DNA of 64,000 bases. It comes from Sinomonas humi. Its GTDB lineage: Bacteria > Actinomycetota > Actinomycetes > Actinomycetales > Micrococcaceae. The notes under the pieces are model-generated. The model had not been told where the DNA came from. It searched no databases and saw only the letters and a list, made by a program, of their open reading frames with translations. Below, piece after piece: positions 45,176-54,215 of this stretch (position 1 is its first letter; every line of letters begins with the position of its first letter). The DNA lies in contig NZ_JTDL01000129.1 of NCBI RefSeq assembly GCF_000802235.1, positions 1 to 64,000 of the forward strand, in the 5' to 3' direction. A program made the position numbers and the translations under genes.

Positions 45176-46108
45176 ATGAGAGCCCCGACCCCTTTCCAGA
45201 CCCGTCGACCTGCTGCGACGGGGCGCCAGTACCGCATTTCGCGAGGTGGGAGTGCAGCCGTCATCACCGAGCTCGCAGCAGGGCTGCGCTCCTTCGAGAT
45301 CGACGGCGTGCAGCTCACCGAGACCTACTCCGACGGTCAGATCCCTCCGGGTGCGGCGGGCATCACGCTCGCGCCTTGGGCCAATCGCATCGAGGACGGG
45401 CGCTGGATGCTCGACGGCACTGTCCAGCAGCTCGACATCACCGAACCGTCCAAGAACAACGCGAGCCACGGGCTCCTCCGCAACACCGGCTATGAGCTTC
45501 TCGAACACGAGGACGCACGCGTGGTGCTCGAGGGCACTGTCTTCCCTCAGCATGGCTATCCGTTTCTGGTCCGGCACCGTGTCGAGTACCGCATCGACGA
45601 CGCCGGCGGCCTCCACGTGCGGCAAATGCTCGCGAACGATTCGGAGCAGTCCGCGCCGTTCGTGCTCGGCGCTCACCCGTATCTCCGGCTCGGCGACGTC
45701 GAGACGGGAGAACTCACGCTTACCGTGCGGGCCGAACGACGGCTCGTACCGGACGAGCGCCAGATTCCGCGGGCGACGGCGGCCGCCGACGGGGAGTGGG
45801 ACCTTTCGGCTGGACGACGCGTGGGCACGCTCGACCTCGACTCGGCCTACACGGGCCTCACGTTCGAGGGAGGGGCCGCCCGGGCGACGCTCACCTCGCC
45901 GGACGGCAGGTCTGTGTGGCTTTGGCAGGACATTCGCTGCCGCTACACGCACGTGTTCGTGACGCGCCGCTACCCGGGGCGTGACATCGCCGTCGCCCTC
46001 GAACCGCAGACCGGGCCGGCCAACGCCTTCAACAGCGGCGAGGATCTTGGGTGGCTGGCTCCAGGGGGCCAATCTGCCATGGAATGGGGCATCGGGGCCG
46101 CGCTCTGA
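45176..46108 (+). CDS. Aldose 1-epimerase family protein (galactose mutarotase-like)
   Basis: The 310-residue protein belongs to the aldose 1-epimerase superfamily. Visible features are GITLAPWANRIEDGRW, NASHGLLRNTGYEL with the catalytic His, VLGAHPYLRLGD with the second His, and LEPQTGPANAFN carrying the catalytic Glu. It interconverts alpha and beta anomers of galactose or glucose and would feed GalK. It is divergent from the deoR-galT-galK operon. The assignment to galM function is by context. Confidence 0.87.
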   Translation: MRAPTPFQTRRPAATGRQYRISRGGSAAVITELAAGLRSFEIDGVQLTETYSDGQIPPGAAGITLAPWANRIEDGRWMLDGTVQQLDITEPSKNNASHGLLRNTGYELLEHEDARVVLEGTVFPQHGYPFLVRHRVEYRIDDAGGLHVRQMLANDSEQSAPFVLGAHPYLRLGDVETGELTLTVRAERRLVPDERQIPRATAAADGEWDLSAGRRVGTLDLDSAYTGLTFEGGAARATLTSPDGRSVWLWQDIRCRYTHVFVTRRYPGRDIAVALEPQTGPANAFNSGEDLGWLAPGGQSAMEWGIGAAL

Positions 46109-46134
46109 GACGGCCGGGGTGACAGGATGGGCAG

Positions 46135-47364
46135 ATGGACGCCTCCGACGCACCCCGGACCGACGCCCCCGATCCCGCCGCGGATCCCACCACCCTGCCC
46201 GACGGTCCGACACCTGCCCATCGCCCATCTCACGTTCGGCCCGTAACCGATGCCGACCTGCCATTCGCGCTGCGCATCGCAGCCGCGTGGTCCTGGCGCC
46301 TGGCGATCATCATCGCCGTCGTCAGCGCTGTCCTGTGGGGGCTTGCCCACCTGAGCTTCCTCGTGATCCCCGTCCTCGTTGCGGCGCTCCTTGCAGGCCT
46401 CCTCAGCCCTGTTGTCGCGTGGCTCCGGCGCGCACGACTCCCGCGCGGCCTCGCCGTGGCCGTTGCCGAGCTCGGCTTCATCGGCCTCGTCGCGGGTCTC
46501 CTGACGCTGGTGGGCCGTCAGATCACGGCGGGCCTCGCCCAACTCTGGGGCCAGGCGCTCGCAGGCCTCAGCGAAGTTCAGAAGTGGCTCGCCGAGGGTC
46601 CGCTGCAGATCACGGCCGCGCAGCTCCAGACGTACATAGACAACGCCCAGAACGTGCTGCAGAACAACCAGAGCGGGCTGCTCAGTGGGGCGATCAGCGT
46701 AGGGAGCTCTGCGGGGCACATCATCGCCGGCGCGCTCATCGCGCTCTTCGTGCTCATCTTCTTCCTGCTCGAGGGAGAGCGGATCTGGCTGTTCCTCGTC
46801 GGGCTCCTGCCGAGGGCCGCCAGAGCCGCCACTGATGGCGCCGGCCGGGCCGGTTGGGTCTCGCTCGTGAGCTACGTCCGGGTCCAGGTGCTGGTCGCCG
46901 CCGTCGACGCCATCGGCATCGGGGTGGGTGCCGCAGTCCTCGGCGTCCCGCTGGCGCTCCCGCTTGGGATCCTCGTCTTCGTAGCCTCCTTCGTCCCGGT
47001 CGTCGGCGCTCTCGTAAGCGGCGCCGTCGCCGTCCTGCTCGCACTCGTTGCCAACGGCCTCGTCAACGCCCTCATCATGCTCGCGATCGTCATCCTCGTC
47101 CAACAGCTCGAGAGCCATGTGCTGCAGCCGCTTGTCATGGGACGCGCCGTCGCCCTCCACCCGGTCGCGGTCATCCTGACTGTCGCCGCCGGCTCCTACC
47201 TCGCGGGCATCCCGGGTGCCCTCTTCGCCGTGCCTACGCTCGCCGTCGCAAACTCCGCCGTTCGCTTCATCTCGTCCCGATCATGGGAAACTGATAGGGC
47301 GCTAACCCGTCCGGAGCCCCCCTCCGAGAACCCTGGCGCCGCAGAATCCTCCGAAACCCCCTAG
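46135..47364 (+). CDS. AI-2E family transporter-like membrane protein
   Basis: The 409-residue membrane protein has a Pro/Asp-rich cytoplasmic N-terminus (about 40 residues) and eight or so helices with the family features VIPVLVAALLAGLLSPVV, AGALIALFVLIFFLLEGERIW and the motif FVPVVGALVSGAV. QQLESHVLQPLVMGRAVALHP is the most conserved family segment. The family includes TqsA and sodium/proton antiporters. Substrate is unknown. It precedes ilvA by 11 bp. Confidence 0.86.
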   Translation: MDASDAPRTDAPDPAADPTTLPDGPTPAHRPSHVRPVTDADLPFALRIAAAWSWRLAIIIAVVSAVLWGLAHLSFLVIPVLVAALLAGLLSPVVAWLRRARLPRGLAVAVAELGFIGLVAGLLTLVGRQITAGLAQLWGQALAGLSEVQKWLAEGPLQITAAQLQTYIDNAQNVLQNNQSGLLSGAISVGSSAGHIIAGALIALFVLIFFLLEGERIWLFLVGLLPRAARAATDGAGRAGWVSLVSYVRVQVLVAAVDAIGIGVGAAVLGVPLALPLGILVFVASFVPVVGALVSGAVAVLLALVANGLVNALIMLAIVILVQQLESHVLQPLVMGRAVALHPVAVILTVAAGSYLAGIPGALFAVPTLAVANSAVRFISSRSWETDRALTRPEPPSENPGAAESSETP

Positions 47365-47375
47365 GAGCTGGCCCG

Positions 47376-48629
47376 ATGAATGTCCTCTCGACCCTCGCTG
47401 TGACGCTGGACGATGTCCTCGCTGCACAGGAGCTGCTCGAGGGGATTATTGCGAGGACACCGATCGAGACGTCGCGAGCGCTCGCTCAGGTTACGGGGTC
47501 AGAGGTCTTCTTCAAATGCGAGAACCTCCAACGGGCTGGTTCGTTCAAAGTCCGGGGCGCGTACGTGCGAATGGCCCGCCTCAGCGCAGAGGAGCGCGAG
47601 CTCGGCGTTGTTGCTGCCTCGGCAGGCAACCACGCCCAGGGTGTTGCAGTCGCAGCCAAGCGGCTTGGCATCCGGGCACGCATCTACATGCCCCTCGGCG
47701 TGGCGCTCCCCAAGCTCCAGGCGACCCGAAGCCACGGCGCGGAAGTGGTGCTCCACGGCCACAATGTCGACGAGGCGCTCGCCGAGGCGAAGCGCTACGC
47801 CGAGGAGACGGGGGCTGTGTTCGTGCACCCGTTCGACAACGCGGATGTGGTCGCGGGCCAGGGCACGGTGGGGCTCGAGATCCTCGAACAGATCCCTGAT
47901 GTGGACACGATCCTCATGGGCGTGGGCGGTGGCGGGCTGCTCGCCGGGGTAGCTGTTGCAGTCAAGGCCAGAGCCGCACAGCTCGGCCGCGAGATCCGCG
48001 TGATCGGTGTGCAGGCGGAGAATGCCGCGGCCTACCCGCCGTCGCTCGCTGCCGACGCCGTGGTCCCCCTCCAGAAGGTGGCGACGATGGCGGACGGCAT
48101 CGCCGTCGGCCTTCCCGGCCAGATTCCGTTCAGCATCATCCGCGAACTCGTCGACGACGTCGTAACGGTGAGCGAGGATTCGCTCGCCCGCGCACTCATC
48201 TTCCTCCTCGAGCGCGCGAAGCTCGTCGTAGAGCCCGCGGGGGCAGTCGGCGTCGCGGCGCTCATGGACGGCAAGCTCGCTGAGCTCGGCATCAATGCCA
48301 AGAAGACGGCGGTCATCCTCTCGGGCGGCAACATCGATCCGATGTTGCTACTCAAGGTGATCCAGCGTGGCCTCTCGGCCGCCGGGCGGTTCCTGACAGT
48401 GCGGATGATGCTCGACGACCGCCCAGGCTCGCTAGCGACCATCTCGCGCATCATCGCCGAGAACGACGCGAACGTCACGGGCGTCGACCACACCCGCGTC
48501 GGTGGCTCGATCGCCATGGGCGACGTCGCGATCACGATCGACATGGAGACCAAGGGCCACCAGCACTCGGAGCAGGTCCTCGAGGCGCTGCGGGCGGAGG
48601 GCTTCCAGCCGATCGTGATGCACGTCTGA
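47376..48629 (+). CDS. ilvA: Threonine ammonia-lyase
   Basis: PLP enzyme converting threonine to 2-oxobutanoate, first step to isoleucine. The 417-residue product has the PLP-lysine motif GSFKVRGAY, SAGNHAQGVA, the phosphate-binding GVGGGGLLAG and a single C-terminal ACT domain (FLTVRMMLDDRPGSLATISRI) of the shorter regulatory form found in actinobacteria. The ATG at 47376 follows AGGAG. Feedback regulation by isoleucine/valine is usual for the family but not readable here. Confidence 0.92.
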   Translation: MNVLSTLAVTLDDVLAAQELLEGIIARTPIETSRALAQVTGSEVFFKCENLQRAGSFKVRGAYVRMARLSAEERELGVVAASAGNHAQGVAVAAKRLGIRARIYMPLGVALPKLQATRSHGAEVVLHGHNVDEALAEAKRYAEETGAVFVHPFDNADVVAGQGTVGLEILEQIPDVDTILMGVGGGGLLAGVAVAVKARAAQLGREIRVIGVQAENAAAYPPSLAADAVVPLQKVATMADGIAVGLPGQIPFSIIRELVDDVVTVSEDSLARALIFLLERAKLVVEPAGAVGVAALMDGKLAELGINAKKTAVILSGGNIDPMLLLKVIQRGLSAAGRFLTVRMMLDDRPGSLATISRIIAENDANVTGVDHTRVGGSIAMGDVAITIDMETKGHQHSEQVLEALRAEGFQPIVMHV

Positions 48630-48636
48630 GCCAGCA

Positions 48637-48690
48637 CAGACGACGGCGGCGCCGCACCCCTTGAAGGGCCGGCGCCGCCGTCGTCGCTCT
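48637..48690. terminator. Terminator between ilvA and greA
   Basis: GACGACGGCGGCGCC (about 48639-48653) pairs with GGCGCCGCCGTCGTC (about 48671-48685) around a GCACCCCTTGAAGGGCC loop that itself folds. The genes are convergent, so it can stop both. Confidence 0.85.
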
Positions 48691-48700
48691 GGGTAGGGGA

Positions 48701-49192
48701 TCAGCCCGCGTAGGGGGTAGCCGAGATGATCTCGACCGGGATCTCCTTGCCGTTCGGCGCAGTGTAAGAGAGCTTCTCGCCCTGCTTGTGGCCGATGATG
48801 GCCGCACCGAGCGGTGACTTCTCGCTGAAGACGTCGATCTCGGCGTCGCCCGCAATTTCGCGCGAGCCGAGCAGGAAGCGCTCCTCGTCACCCGCGATCT
48901 TCGCGACGACAAGCATGCCCGGTTCGACGACGCCGTCGTCAGCGGGCTTCTCGCCTACCTGGGCATTGCGAAGGAGCTCCTGCAGCTGGCGGATGCGGGC
49001 CTCGATCTTGCCCTGCTCCTCCTTGGCTGCGTGGTAGCCGCCGTTCTCCTTGAGGTCGCCCTCCTGGCGGGCCGCCTCGATCCTCTCGACGATCTCGTGA
49101 CGGCCGGCACCTGAGAGGTGGTCAAGCTCGGCCTTCAGGCGGTCGTACGCCTCCTGCGTGAGCCAGGCGCCGCCATGGTGGGTGGTGGTCAT
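48701..49192 (-). CDS. greA: Transcription elongation factor GreA
   Basis: Rescues backtracked RNA polymerase by stimulating transcript cleavage. The 163-residue protein has an N-terminal coiled coil with acidic tip EGDLKENGGYHAAKEEQG (D and E for metal binding in the polymerase channel) and a C-terminal FKBP-like domain (SPLGAAIIGHKQGEKLSYTAPNGKEIPVEII read as landmarks SPLGAAIIG and PNGKEIPVEI). It follows a structured 125-base leader and a strong promoter. AGGAGACGAG precedes the ATG. Confidence 0.96.
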   Translation of the reverse strand: MTTTHHGGAWLTQEAYDRLKAELDHLSGAGRHEIVERIEAARQEGDLKENGGYHAAKEEQGKIEARIRQLQELLRNAQVGEKPADDGVVEPGMLVVAKIAGDEERFLLGSREIAGDAEIDVFSEKSPLGAAIIGHKQGEKLSYTAPNGKEIPVEIISATPYAG

Positions 49193-49205
49193 CTCGTCTC
49201 CTCAA

Positions 49206-49318
49206 TATGTCCGTGCACGTTCCTGCACGGCCTTCCATGCAAAGACCCCGCCGGAGTGCTGCCGCGATCCCGGGTCGAACCCGGTCCGCCTGCTGCCACC
49301 GACGGGGCACTGGTATTA
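49206..49318 (-). promoter_or_regulatory. Structured 5' leader of greA
   Basis: In the greA mRNA, nine bases at 49307-49299 (CCCCGTCGG) pair with 49254-49246 (CCGGCGGGG). They enclose two similar GGCAGCA-containing internal strands and a tetraloop-like hairpin CCGGGTTCGACCCGG (around 49270-49284). A second hairpin, CCGTGCA...TGCACGG (about 49211-49230), stands about 20 bases before the start codon. I match it to no riboswitch I know. It may control transcription or translation of greA. Confidence 0.6.
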
Positions 49319-49322
49319 GTCC

Positions 49323-49351
49323 ATTGTAGTGATCAGGTCAGGCGATCCCAA
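49323..49351 (-). promoter_or_regulatory. Sigma-A promoter of greA
   Basis: On the minus strand TTGGGA (49351-49346), a 17-base spacer and TACAAT (49328-49323) form one of the best promoters in the window. The predicted start near 49316 is only about ten bases before the structured leader. Confidence 0.75.
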
Positions 49352-49407
49352 GCTGGACTGAGGTGCGTGTCACATCCTCTGTATCTGCTGAACGAGATCC
49401 AGGCGCG

Positions 49408-49863
49408 TCAGGTTCCCTTGACCCAGCATGAATCGATCGAGACCGAGACGGCCCCGGTTTGGGTGCGGAGCACGACGTGCGCCTGCTGCGTCGTCTGGCC
49501 CGAAGCGCCTGCCACAGGCCCGAATTCCAGCTGCTTCCAGCCGACGACACCGAACGAACTGTCCTGCGCCTTCACCGTGCAGTACGCGGTCTGAGAGGCA
49601 TCCTTGGTGACCTCGATGTCCTCCGTCGCATGCCATGGATCCGGAGTCGTGAAGCTCACGTCTTTGAAGGAGACCGTCGCATTGTTTCCGCTCCAGGCGA
49701 ACAGCGCAACCCCGATGACGACGACGACGAGCACGACGGCTGAGACGATAAGGGCGGCGCGCCGGGACATCTTGCGTCGGGGCGCCCCATAGCGATCTCC
49801 GTACCTTGCGCTGCCACCGCGGGCGTATCGCGAGTCGGCTGCTGCTCCGGGGCTTTGAGTCAC
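49408..49863 (-). CDS. DUF4307 single-pass membrane protein
   Basis: The 151-residue protein has a basic, Gly/Arg-rich cytoplasmic N-terminus, one helix (AALIVSAVVLVVVVIGVALFAW, about 36-57) and a beta-rich outside domain with two cysteines (TAYCTVKAQ and DSCWVKG) and FGVVGWKQLEF. It matches DUF4307, always beside mca and greA in actinobacteria. Function is not known. Divergent from mca. Confidence 0.85.
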   Translation of the reverse strand: MTQSPGAAADSRYARGGSARYGDRYGAPRRKMSRRAALIVSAVVLVVVVIGVALFAWSGNNATVSFKDVSFTTPDPWHATEDIEVTKDASQTAYCTVKAQDSSFGVVGWKQLEFGPVAGASGQTTQQAHVVLRTQTGAVSVSIDSCWVKGT

Positions 49864-49881
49864 CTGACTATTCTAGGAGAC

Positions 49882-50811
49882 GTGTCTGCAAACAATGACG
49901 CGCTCCGCCCAGCGGACAACGACTCGCTCCGCCTCCTCGCCGTCCACGCCCACCCCGACGACGAGTCGAGCAAGGGCGCGCCGATGATGGCCAAGTACCT
50001 CGCGGAGGGCCACGAGGTCATGGTCGTGAGCTGCACGGATGGCTCACGCGGGGACATCCAGAACCCCGCACTCCTCGACTACCCGCACGCGGATCGGGAC
50101 ATGGGCGGCGTCCGGCGGCTCGAGATGGCCGAGGCGCAGCGCATCATCGGCATGCAGCACCGCTGGCTCGGATTCACCGACTCCGGCCTGCCCGAGGGCG
50201 ATCCGTTGCCGCCGCTGCCGTGGGGCGCGTTCGCGACGTTCCCGCTGCATCAGGCAGCAGCGCCGCTCGTCCGGCTCGTGCGCGAGTTCCGGCCGCACGT
50301 CGTCGTCTCCTACGACGAGAACGGCGGCTACCCGCACCCGGACCACATCATGGCCCACCGCGTCGCTGTCGAGGCCTTCCGGGCTGCGCCTCTCGCAGAC
50401 GAGTACCCGGACGCCGGGGAGCCGTGGGCGCCGTCGAAGCTCTACTACGATGTGCCGTTCAACGTCCGCAAGTACGAGACCTTCCACCGGGCGCTGCTCC
50501 AGGCGGGGCTTGAATCGCCCTACGCACGATGGGTCGCCTCGGCCACGGAGGACGACGCCGAAGGCCACCATCCGTGGGCAGCCCGGCACCCCGTGACGAC
50601 GCAGGTCGAATGCGGCAAGTACTTCGAGACCCGTGACCGAGCGCTCGCCGCGCACGCCTCCCAAGTGGACCCGAACGGCTCCTTCTTCGTCGTCTCGCTC
50701 GAGCTGCGGCAGCGCCTGTGGCCGTGGGAGGACTACTCCCTCATTTCCTCCTCCGTCGGGTACCCGAAGGACGGCCAGACCGAGGAGGATCTCTTCGCGG
50801 GGCTGCGATAG
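49882..50811 (+). CDS. mca: Mycothiol S-conjugate amidase
   Basis: Zinc amidase cleaving mycothiol S-conjugates into mercapturic acids and GlcN-Ins, detoxifying electrophiles and drugs. The 309-residue protein has the LmbE-type zinc motif LAVHAHPDDES (about 19-28), VVVSYDENGGYPHPDHI and the Mca/MshB features HRWLGFTDSGLPEG and HPVTTQV. The GTG at 49882 is preceded by TAGGAGA. The frame open to 49855 overlaps DUF4307. MshB is a close relative, but the greA-DUF4307-mca order and length support Mca. Confidence 0.9.
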   Translation: MSANNDALRPADNDSLRLLAVHAHPDDESSKGAPMMAKYLAEGHEVMVVSCTDGSRGDIQNPALLDYPHADRDMGGVRRLEMAEAQRIIGMQHRWLGFTDSGLPEGDPLPPLPWGAFATFPLHQAAAPLVRLVREFRPHVVVSYDENGGYPHPDHIMAHRVAVEAFRAAPLADEYPDAGEPWAPSKLYYDVPFNVRKYETFHRALLQAGLESPYARWVASATEDDAEGHHPWAARHPVTTQVECGKYFETRDRALAAHASQVDPNGSFFVVSLELRQRLWPWEDYSLISSSVGYPKDGQTEEDLFAGLR

Positions 50812-50833
50812 TTTCGCACGCTAAGATTGTTGG

Positions 50834-51208
50834 GTGCATTCTCTGTTCCTGGCCCTCGCCGCCACGCCCAGCCCTACTGATTCGGGGACGCTCCGCCCGG
50901 GCCTGACCGAAGACCAGATCACCCCCGGAATCTGGGGATTCCTCTCGACGGCGTTCATCGTCGTCCTCATGCTGCTGCTGATCGTCGACATGGTGCGCCG
51001 CCTACGCCGCGTCCGCTACCGGAGCCAGGTCGAGGAGGAGCGTGCCGCCGGCGAGGCGCCCGAGGTCCGCGGAGACGCCGACGAAGTCGTGGCCGACGAC
51101 GCATCGGCCGACACTACCGTCCCCGGGGTCTCCGGCGAGGGGACTGCGACCGAAGACGGGGCCCGAGACGAGCCTTCCCCCAGCCGCGGCCCCAAGGCCA
51201 CGCGCTAG
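50834..51208 (+). CDS. Small single-pass membrane protein downstream of mca
   Basis: The 124-residue protein has a short N-terminus with a Pro/Thr-rich stretch, one helix ([22 protein letters not shown]) and an acidic, disordered C-terminal tail (about 65 residues). Its place between mca and the DUF255 gene matches a conserved small mycobacterial membrane protein. Function is unknown. GTG start at 50834. Confidence 0.75.
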   Translation: MHSLFLALAATPSPTDSGTLRPGLTEDQITPGIWGFLSTAFIVVLMLLLIVDMVRRLRRVRYRSQVEEERAAGEAPEVRGDADEVVADDASADTTVPGVSGEGTATEDGARDEPSPSRGPKATR

Positions 51209-51300
51209 GCGCCGCTCAAGCGACTTCGCAGCCCCAGCCGGGGCCTCAAGGTGCACTCGGCAATGTGTACTCGGCCGGGTTCCGGGGGAGACTCGGAGGT

Positions 51301-53409
51301 ATGGCGAACAGACTTGCCGGGAGTCCCTCGGCCTATCTCCGCCAGCACGCGGCGAATCCCGTGGACTGGCAGCCCTACGGCGACGAGGCATTTTCCGAGG
51401 CCAAGCGACGCGATGTTCCGGTCTTCATTTCCATCGGCTACGCCGCATGCCACTGGTGCCACGTCATGGCCCACGAGTCCTTCGAGGATCGAGCCACGGC
51501 TGAGGCGCTCAACCAGCGCTTCGTGAGCATCAAGGTAGACCGGGAGGAGCGTCCCGACGTGGACGCCGTCTACATGGCCGCGTGCCAGGCGATGAGCGGC
51601 CAAGGGGGCTGGCCGCTCAGCATCTTCGCTCTTCCAGATGGCCGAGCCTTCTACGCCGGCACCTACTTCCCCCCGCTCCCGTACCCCGGACGTCCAAGCT
51701 TTCGTCAGATTCTCGACGCCGTGTGGGAGGCCTGGACCGAGCGCCGCGAGGCCGTCGAACAGCAGGCGGCGGCGCTCGCCGAGGGGCTCGGCGGGGTGTT
51801 CTCCGCGCACCTGCTCGACGTCGAAGCCCCTGCAGGCGCAGTCGAGCCGCAAGCACTCGACGCCGCTGTCGCGGGCCTGATCCGAACGGAGGACCCAGAG
51901 CACGGCGGGTTCGGCGGCGCCCCCAAGTTCCCGCCGTCGCCCGTTCTCGAATTCCTCATCCGGCACGCCTCAGCCACATCCTCGTCAGGCGGCAGTGCAG
52001 AGGCTGCACGCGCCCTCGCGGGGCGCGCGCTCGCCGGCATGTGCCGTTCCGCACTTTTCGACGCCCTCGGCGGAGGCTTCGCCCGCTACTCCGTGACCGC
52101 CGACTGGTCGCTTCCGCACTACGAGAAGATGCTCTACGACAACGCGCAGCTCCTGCGCGTCCTCGCGCACTGGGTGTGGCTCGGCGGCTCGGACGAGTTC
52201 CCCCGAGAGGAGGCACACGAGGCCGCGGCCCTCACCGCGGACTGGCTAATTCGCGAGCTCGGACTTCCGGAGGGCGGCTTCGCGTCGTCACTCGACGCGG
52301 ACTCCGAGCGTGACGGTCGCAGCGTGGAGGGCGGCTACTACGTGTGGACGCGTCGGGAACTCGCCGAGGCTGTGGGCCGGGAGCACGCGGACGCCGCCGT
52401 GCGACTCGCCTCGGTGTTCGGGCTTCCCATCGGGGAGCACTCCGACCACGGGGCACCTCTGCACCCGGGGCGCGCCCTTGACGTGGGCGAGCGAGAGCTC
52501 CTGGAACGTCATCGGGCTACACTCCTCGCCGCACGTGCACGCCGCACACCGCCCGGCCGCGACGACAAGGTGGTCGCGGGCTGGAACGGTCTTGCCGTTG
52601 CCGCCCTCGCGGACGCGGCGTGGGCCCTCGAGCGGCCCGAGCTGCTCGACGGGGCGCGCCGTGCCGCTGAACTCCTCGCGACGGTTCACTGGGACGGAGA
52701 GCGGCTCCTGCGCGTCTCTCACGCGGGATCGGCGGCGGGCATCGAGGGTCTCCTTGGCGACTACGCCGGCTGCGCCGAGGGTGCGTTCAGTCTCTACGGC
52801 GCGACGGGGGAGGAGCGGTGGTATGCGTGGGCGGAGGAGCTCCTGGAGGTGGCCGCACGGCGTTTCGTCGCTGACGGACTGCTCTCTGACGAAGCGGTGG
52901 CCTCCGGAGAGGCGTCCGCCGGTGTTCGGATAGCACTTGCAGGAGCGCGCACCCTCGACCCCCACGACAACGAGACGCCCAGTGGCGCTTCGCTCCTCGC
53001 AGGTGCCCTGCTCGCCCACGCCGCCTACAGCGGCTCCGCTCAGCACCGGGCGCTTGCGTCATCGATCCTCGCCGGGCTTCCGCGGGTGCTCGCCCAAGGG
53101 CCTCGGGCCGCCGGGTGGCTCCTGGCCGTCGCCGAAGCCGCGTTTGCTGGCCCGGTGGAGATCGCCGTCGTCGGCCGCCCTGATGGCAACCGACGCCATC
53201 TGGTTGCGGCAGCGTTGGCCGCGCCCAGCCCCGGGCGCGTCGTCGCTGTGGGCGACCACGAAGCCGCGGACGAACGGATCCCGCTGCTCGCCGGCCGTCC
53301 AGGAGGCCCCGATGGCGCCCCACTCGCCTACGTCTGCCGCGACTTCGCGTGCCGCCTTCCCGTCAGCACGCCCGAGGAGCTGGGTGAGCAGTTGCGGGCG
53401 GGGGGATGA
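51301..53409 (+). CDS. DUF255 thioredoxin-like / six-hairpin glycosidase-fold protein
   Basis: The 702-residue protein starts with a thioredoxin-like DUF255 domain ([47 protein letters not shown]) containing the CHWC pair. A long alpha-helical toroid region follows, related to N-acylglucosamine epimerase/glycosidase folds ([25 protein letters not shown] parts). It is the YyaL/SPATA20 family, of unsettled function. The ATG at 51301 follows a G-rich stretch. A GTG at 51265 is less likely. No signal peptide. Confidence 0.85.
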   Translation: MANRLAGSPSAYLRQHAANPVDWQPYGDEAFSEAKRRDVPVFISIGYAACHWCHVMAHESFEDRATAEALNQRFVSIKVDREERPDVDAVYMAACQAMSGQGGWPLSIFALPDGRAFYAGTYFPPLPYPGRPSFRQILDAVWEAWTERREAVEQQAAALAEGLGGVFSAHLLDVEAPAGAVEPQALDAAVAGLIRTEDPEHGGFGGAPKFPPSPVLEFLIRHASATSSSGGSAEAARALAGRALAGMCRSALFDALGGGFARYSVTADWSLPHYEKMLYDNAQLLRVLAHWVWLGGSDEFPREEAHEAAALTADWLIRELGLPEGGFASSLDADSERDGRSVEGGYYVWTRRELAEAVGREHADAAVRLASVFGLPIGEHSDHGAPLHPGRALDVGERELLERHRATLLAARARRTPPGRDDKVVAGWNGLAVAALADAAWALERPELLDGARRAAELLATVHWDGERLLRVSHAGSAAGIEGLLGDYAGCAEGAFSLYGATGEERWYAWAEELLEVAARRFVADGLLSDEAVASGEASAGVRIALAGARTLDPHDNETPSGASLLAGALLAHAAYSGSAQHRALASSILAGLPRVLAQGPRAAGWLLAVAEAAFAGPVEIAVVGRPDGNRRHLVAAALAAPSPGRVVAVGDHEAADERIPLLAGRPGGPDGAPLAYVCRDFACRLPVSTPEELGEQLRAGG

Positions 53410-53416
53410 ATGCGTC

Positions 53417-54091
53417 TCAGAGGCCTGGAGCGCCCAGTATCGCGACCATGATCGCGACGAAGTGCACGGCAAAGCCGGCCACCGTGAAGGCGTGGAAGAA
53501 CTCATGGAATCCGAAGTGGCGCCAGCTGAAGTTGGGGCGGCGGATCCCGTAGAAGACAGCCCCCGCGATATAGAACGCACCTCCGATGCAAACGAGGATC
53601 GCGGCGGGGACATCCGCGGCGAAGAACTGGGGGAGGAACAGGAACGCCGCGCAGCCGAGGGCGATGTAGATCGGCACGTAGAGCCACCGCGGTGCGGCAA
53701 CCCAGATCACGCGGAAAAGCACGGTGAGCGCCGCGGCTCCCCATACTGCGATGAGGAGCCCGAGGGCCGTGGGGCGTGGAAGAAGCACCCACGAGAGCGG
53801 AGTGTAGGTACCTGCGATGACGAGCACGATATTCGTGTGGTCGATCCGTTTGAGGATCGCCTTCACGCGGGGCGACCAGTTTCCGCGATGGTAGACCGCC
53901 GAAACGCTGAACAGGGCCAAGCCGGTGAACGCGTAGACGGCGCAGGCGATCTTCCGGTCAGGGGTAGGGGCGAGGGCCACGAGGACGATGCCGGCAACGA
54001 GGGCGAGGGGCGCAGCTACGGTATGTATCCAGCCCCGCCACGAAGGCTTGAGTGCTAGGAGCTCGGCGCGGGTCACCGCGTGCTGCCGCAT
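53417..54091 (-). CDS. Hemolysin III / PAQR family membrane protein
   Basis: The 224-residue seven-helix protein has the family motifs SAVYHRGNW, RIDHTNIVLVIAGTYTPL and FHEFFHAFTVAGFAVHF with the conserved metal-binding Ser, Asp and His residues. These proteins are proposed hydrolases related to adiponectin receptors. The haemolysin name is historical. It is convergent with DUF255 and divergent from uppS. Confidence 0.88.
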   Translation of the reverse strand: MRQHAVTRAELLALKPSWRGWIHTVAAPLALVAGIVLVALAPTPDRKIACAVYAFTGLALFSVSAVYHRGNWSPRVKAILKRIDHTNIVLVIAGTYTPLSWVLLPRPTALGLLIAVWGAAALTVLFRVIWVAAPRWLYVPIYIALGCAAFLFLPQFFAADVPAAILVCIGGAFYIAGAVFYGIRRPNFSWRHFGFHEFFHAFTVAGFAVHFVAIMVAILGAPGL

Positions 54092-54215
54092 GCCTCGAGT
54101 CTAGCGCCCACGGGTACAGGTTACTTCTGAGTAGGTGCGGGCCTCGGGCCCTGACAGACACCGCCGGAGGGGTCTGGACGCTGTCCCGCTCCGCTCTGCC
54201 GGTAGGCTGGTGGCC

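Noticed and set aside
44992-45318. 109-residue N-terminal extension of the DeoR-type regulator
   Set aside because: DNA-binding domain starts right after the GTG at 44991, which has a good ribosome-binding site. The extension crosses the divergent galM-like gene.
49245-49307. Small SRP RNA (4.5S-like)
   Set aside because: The GGAAG...AAGCAGCC-type SRP core is missing, and the element lies in the greA leader behind a greA-directed promoter.
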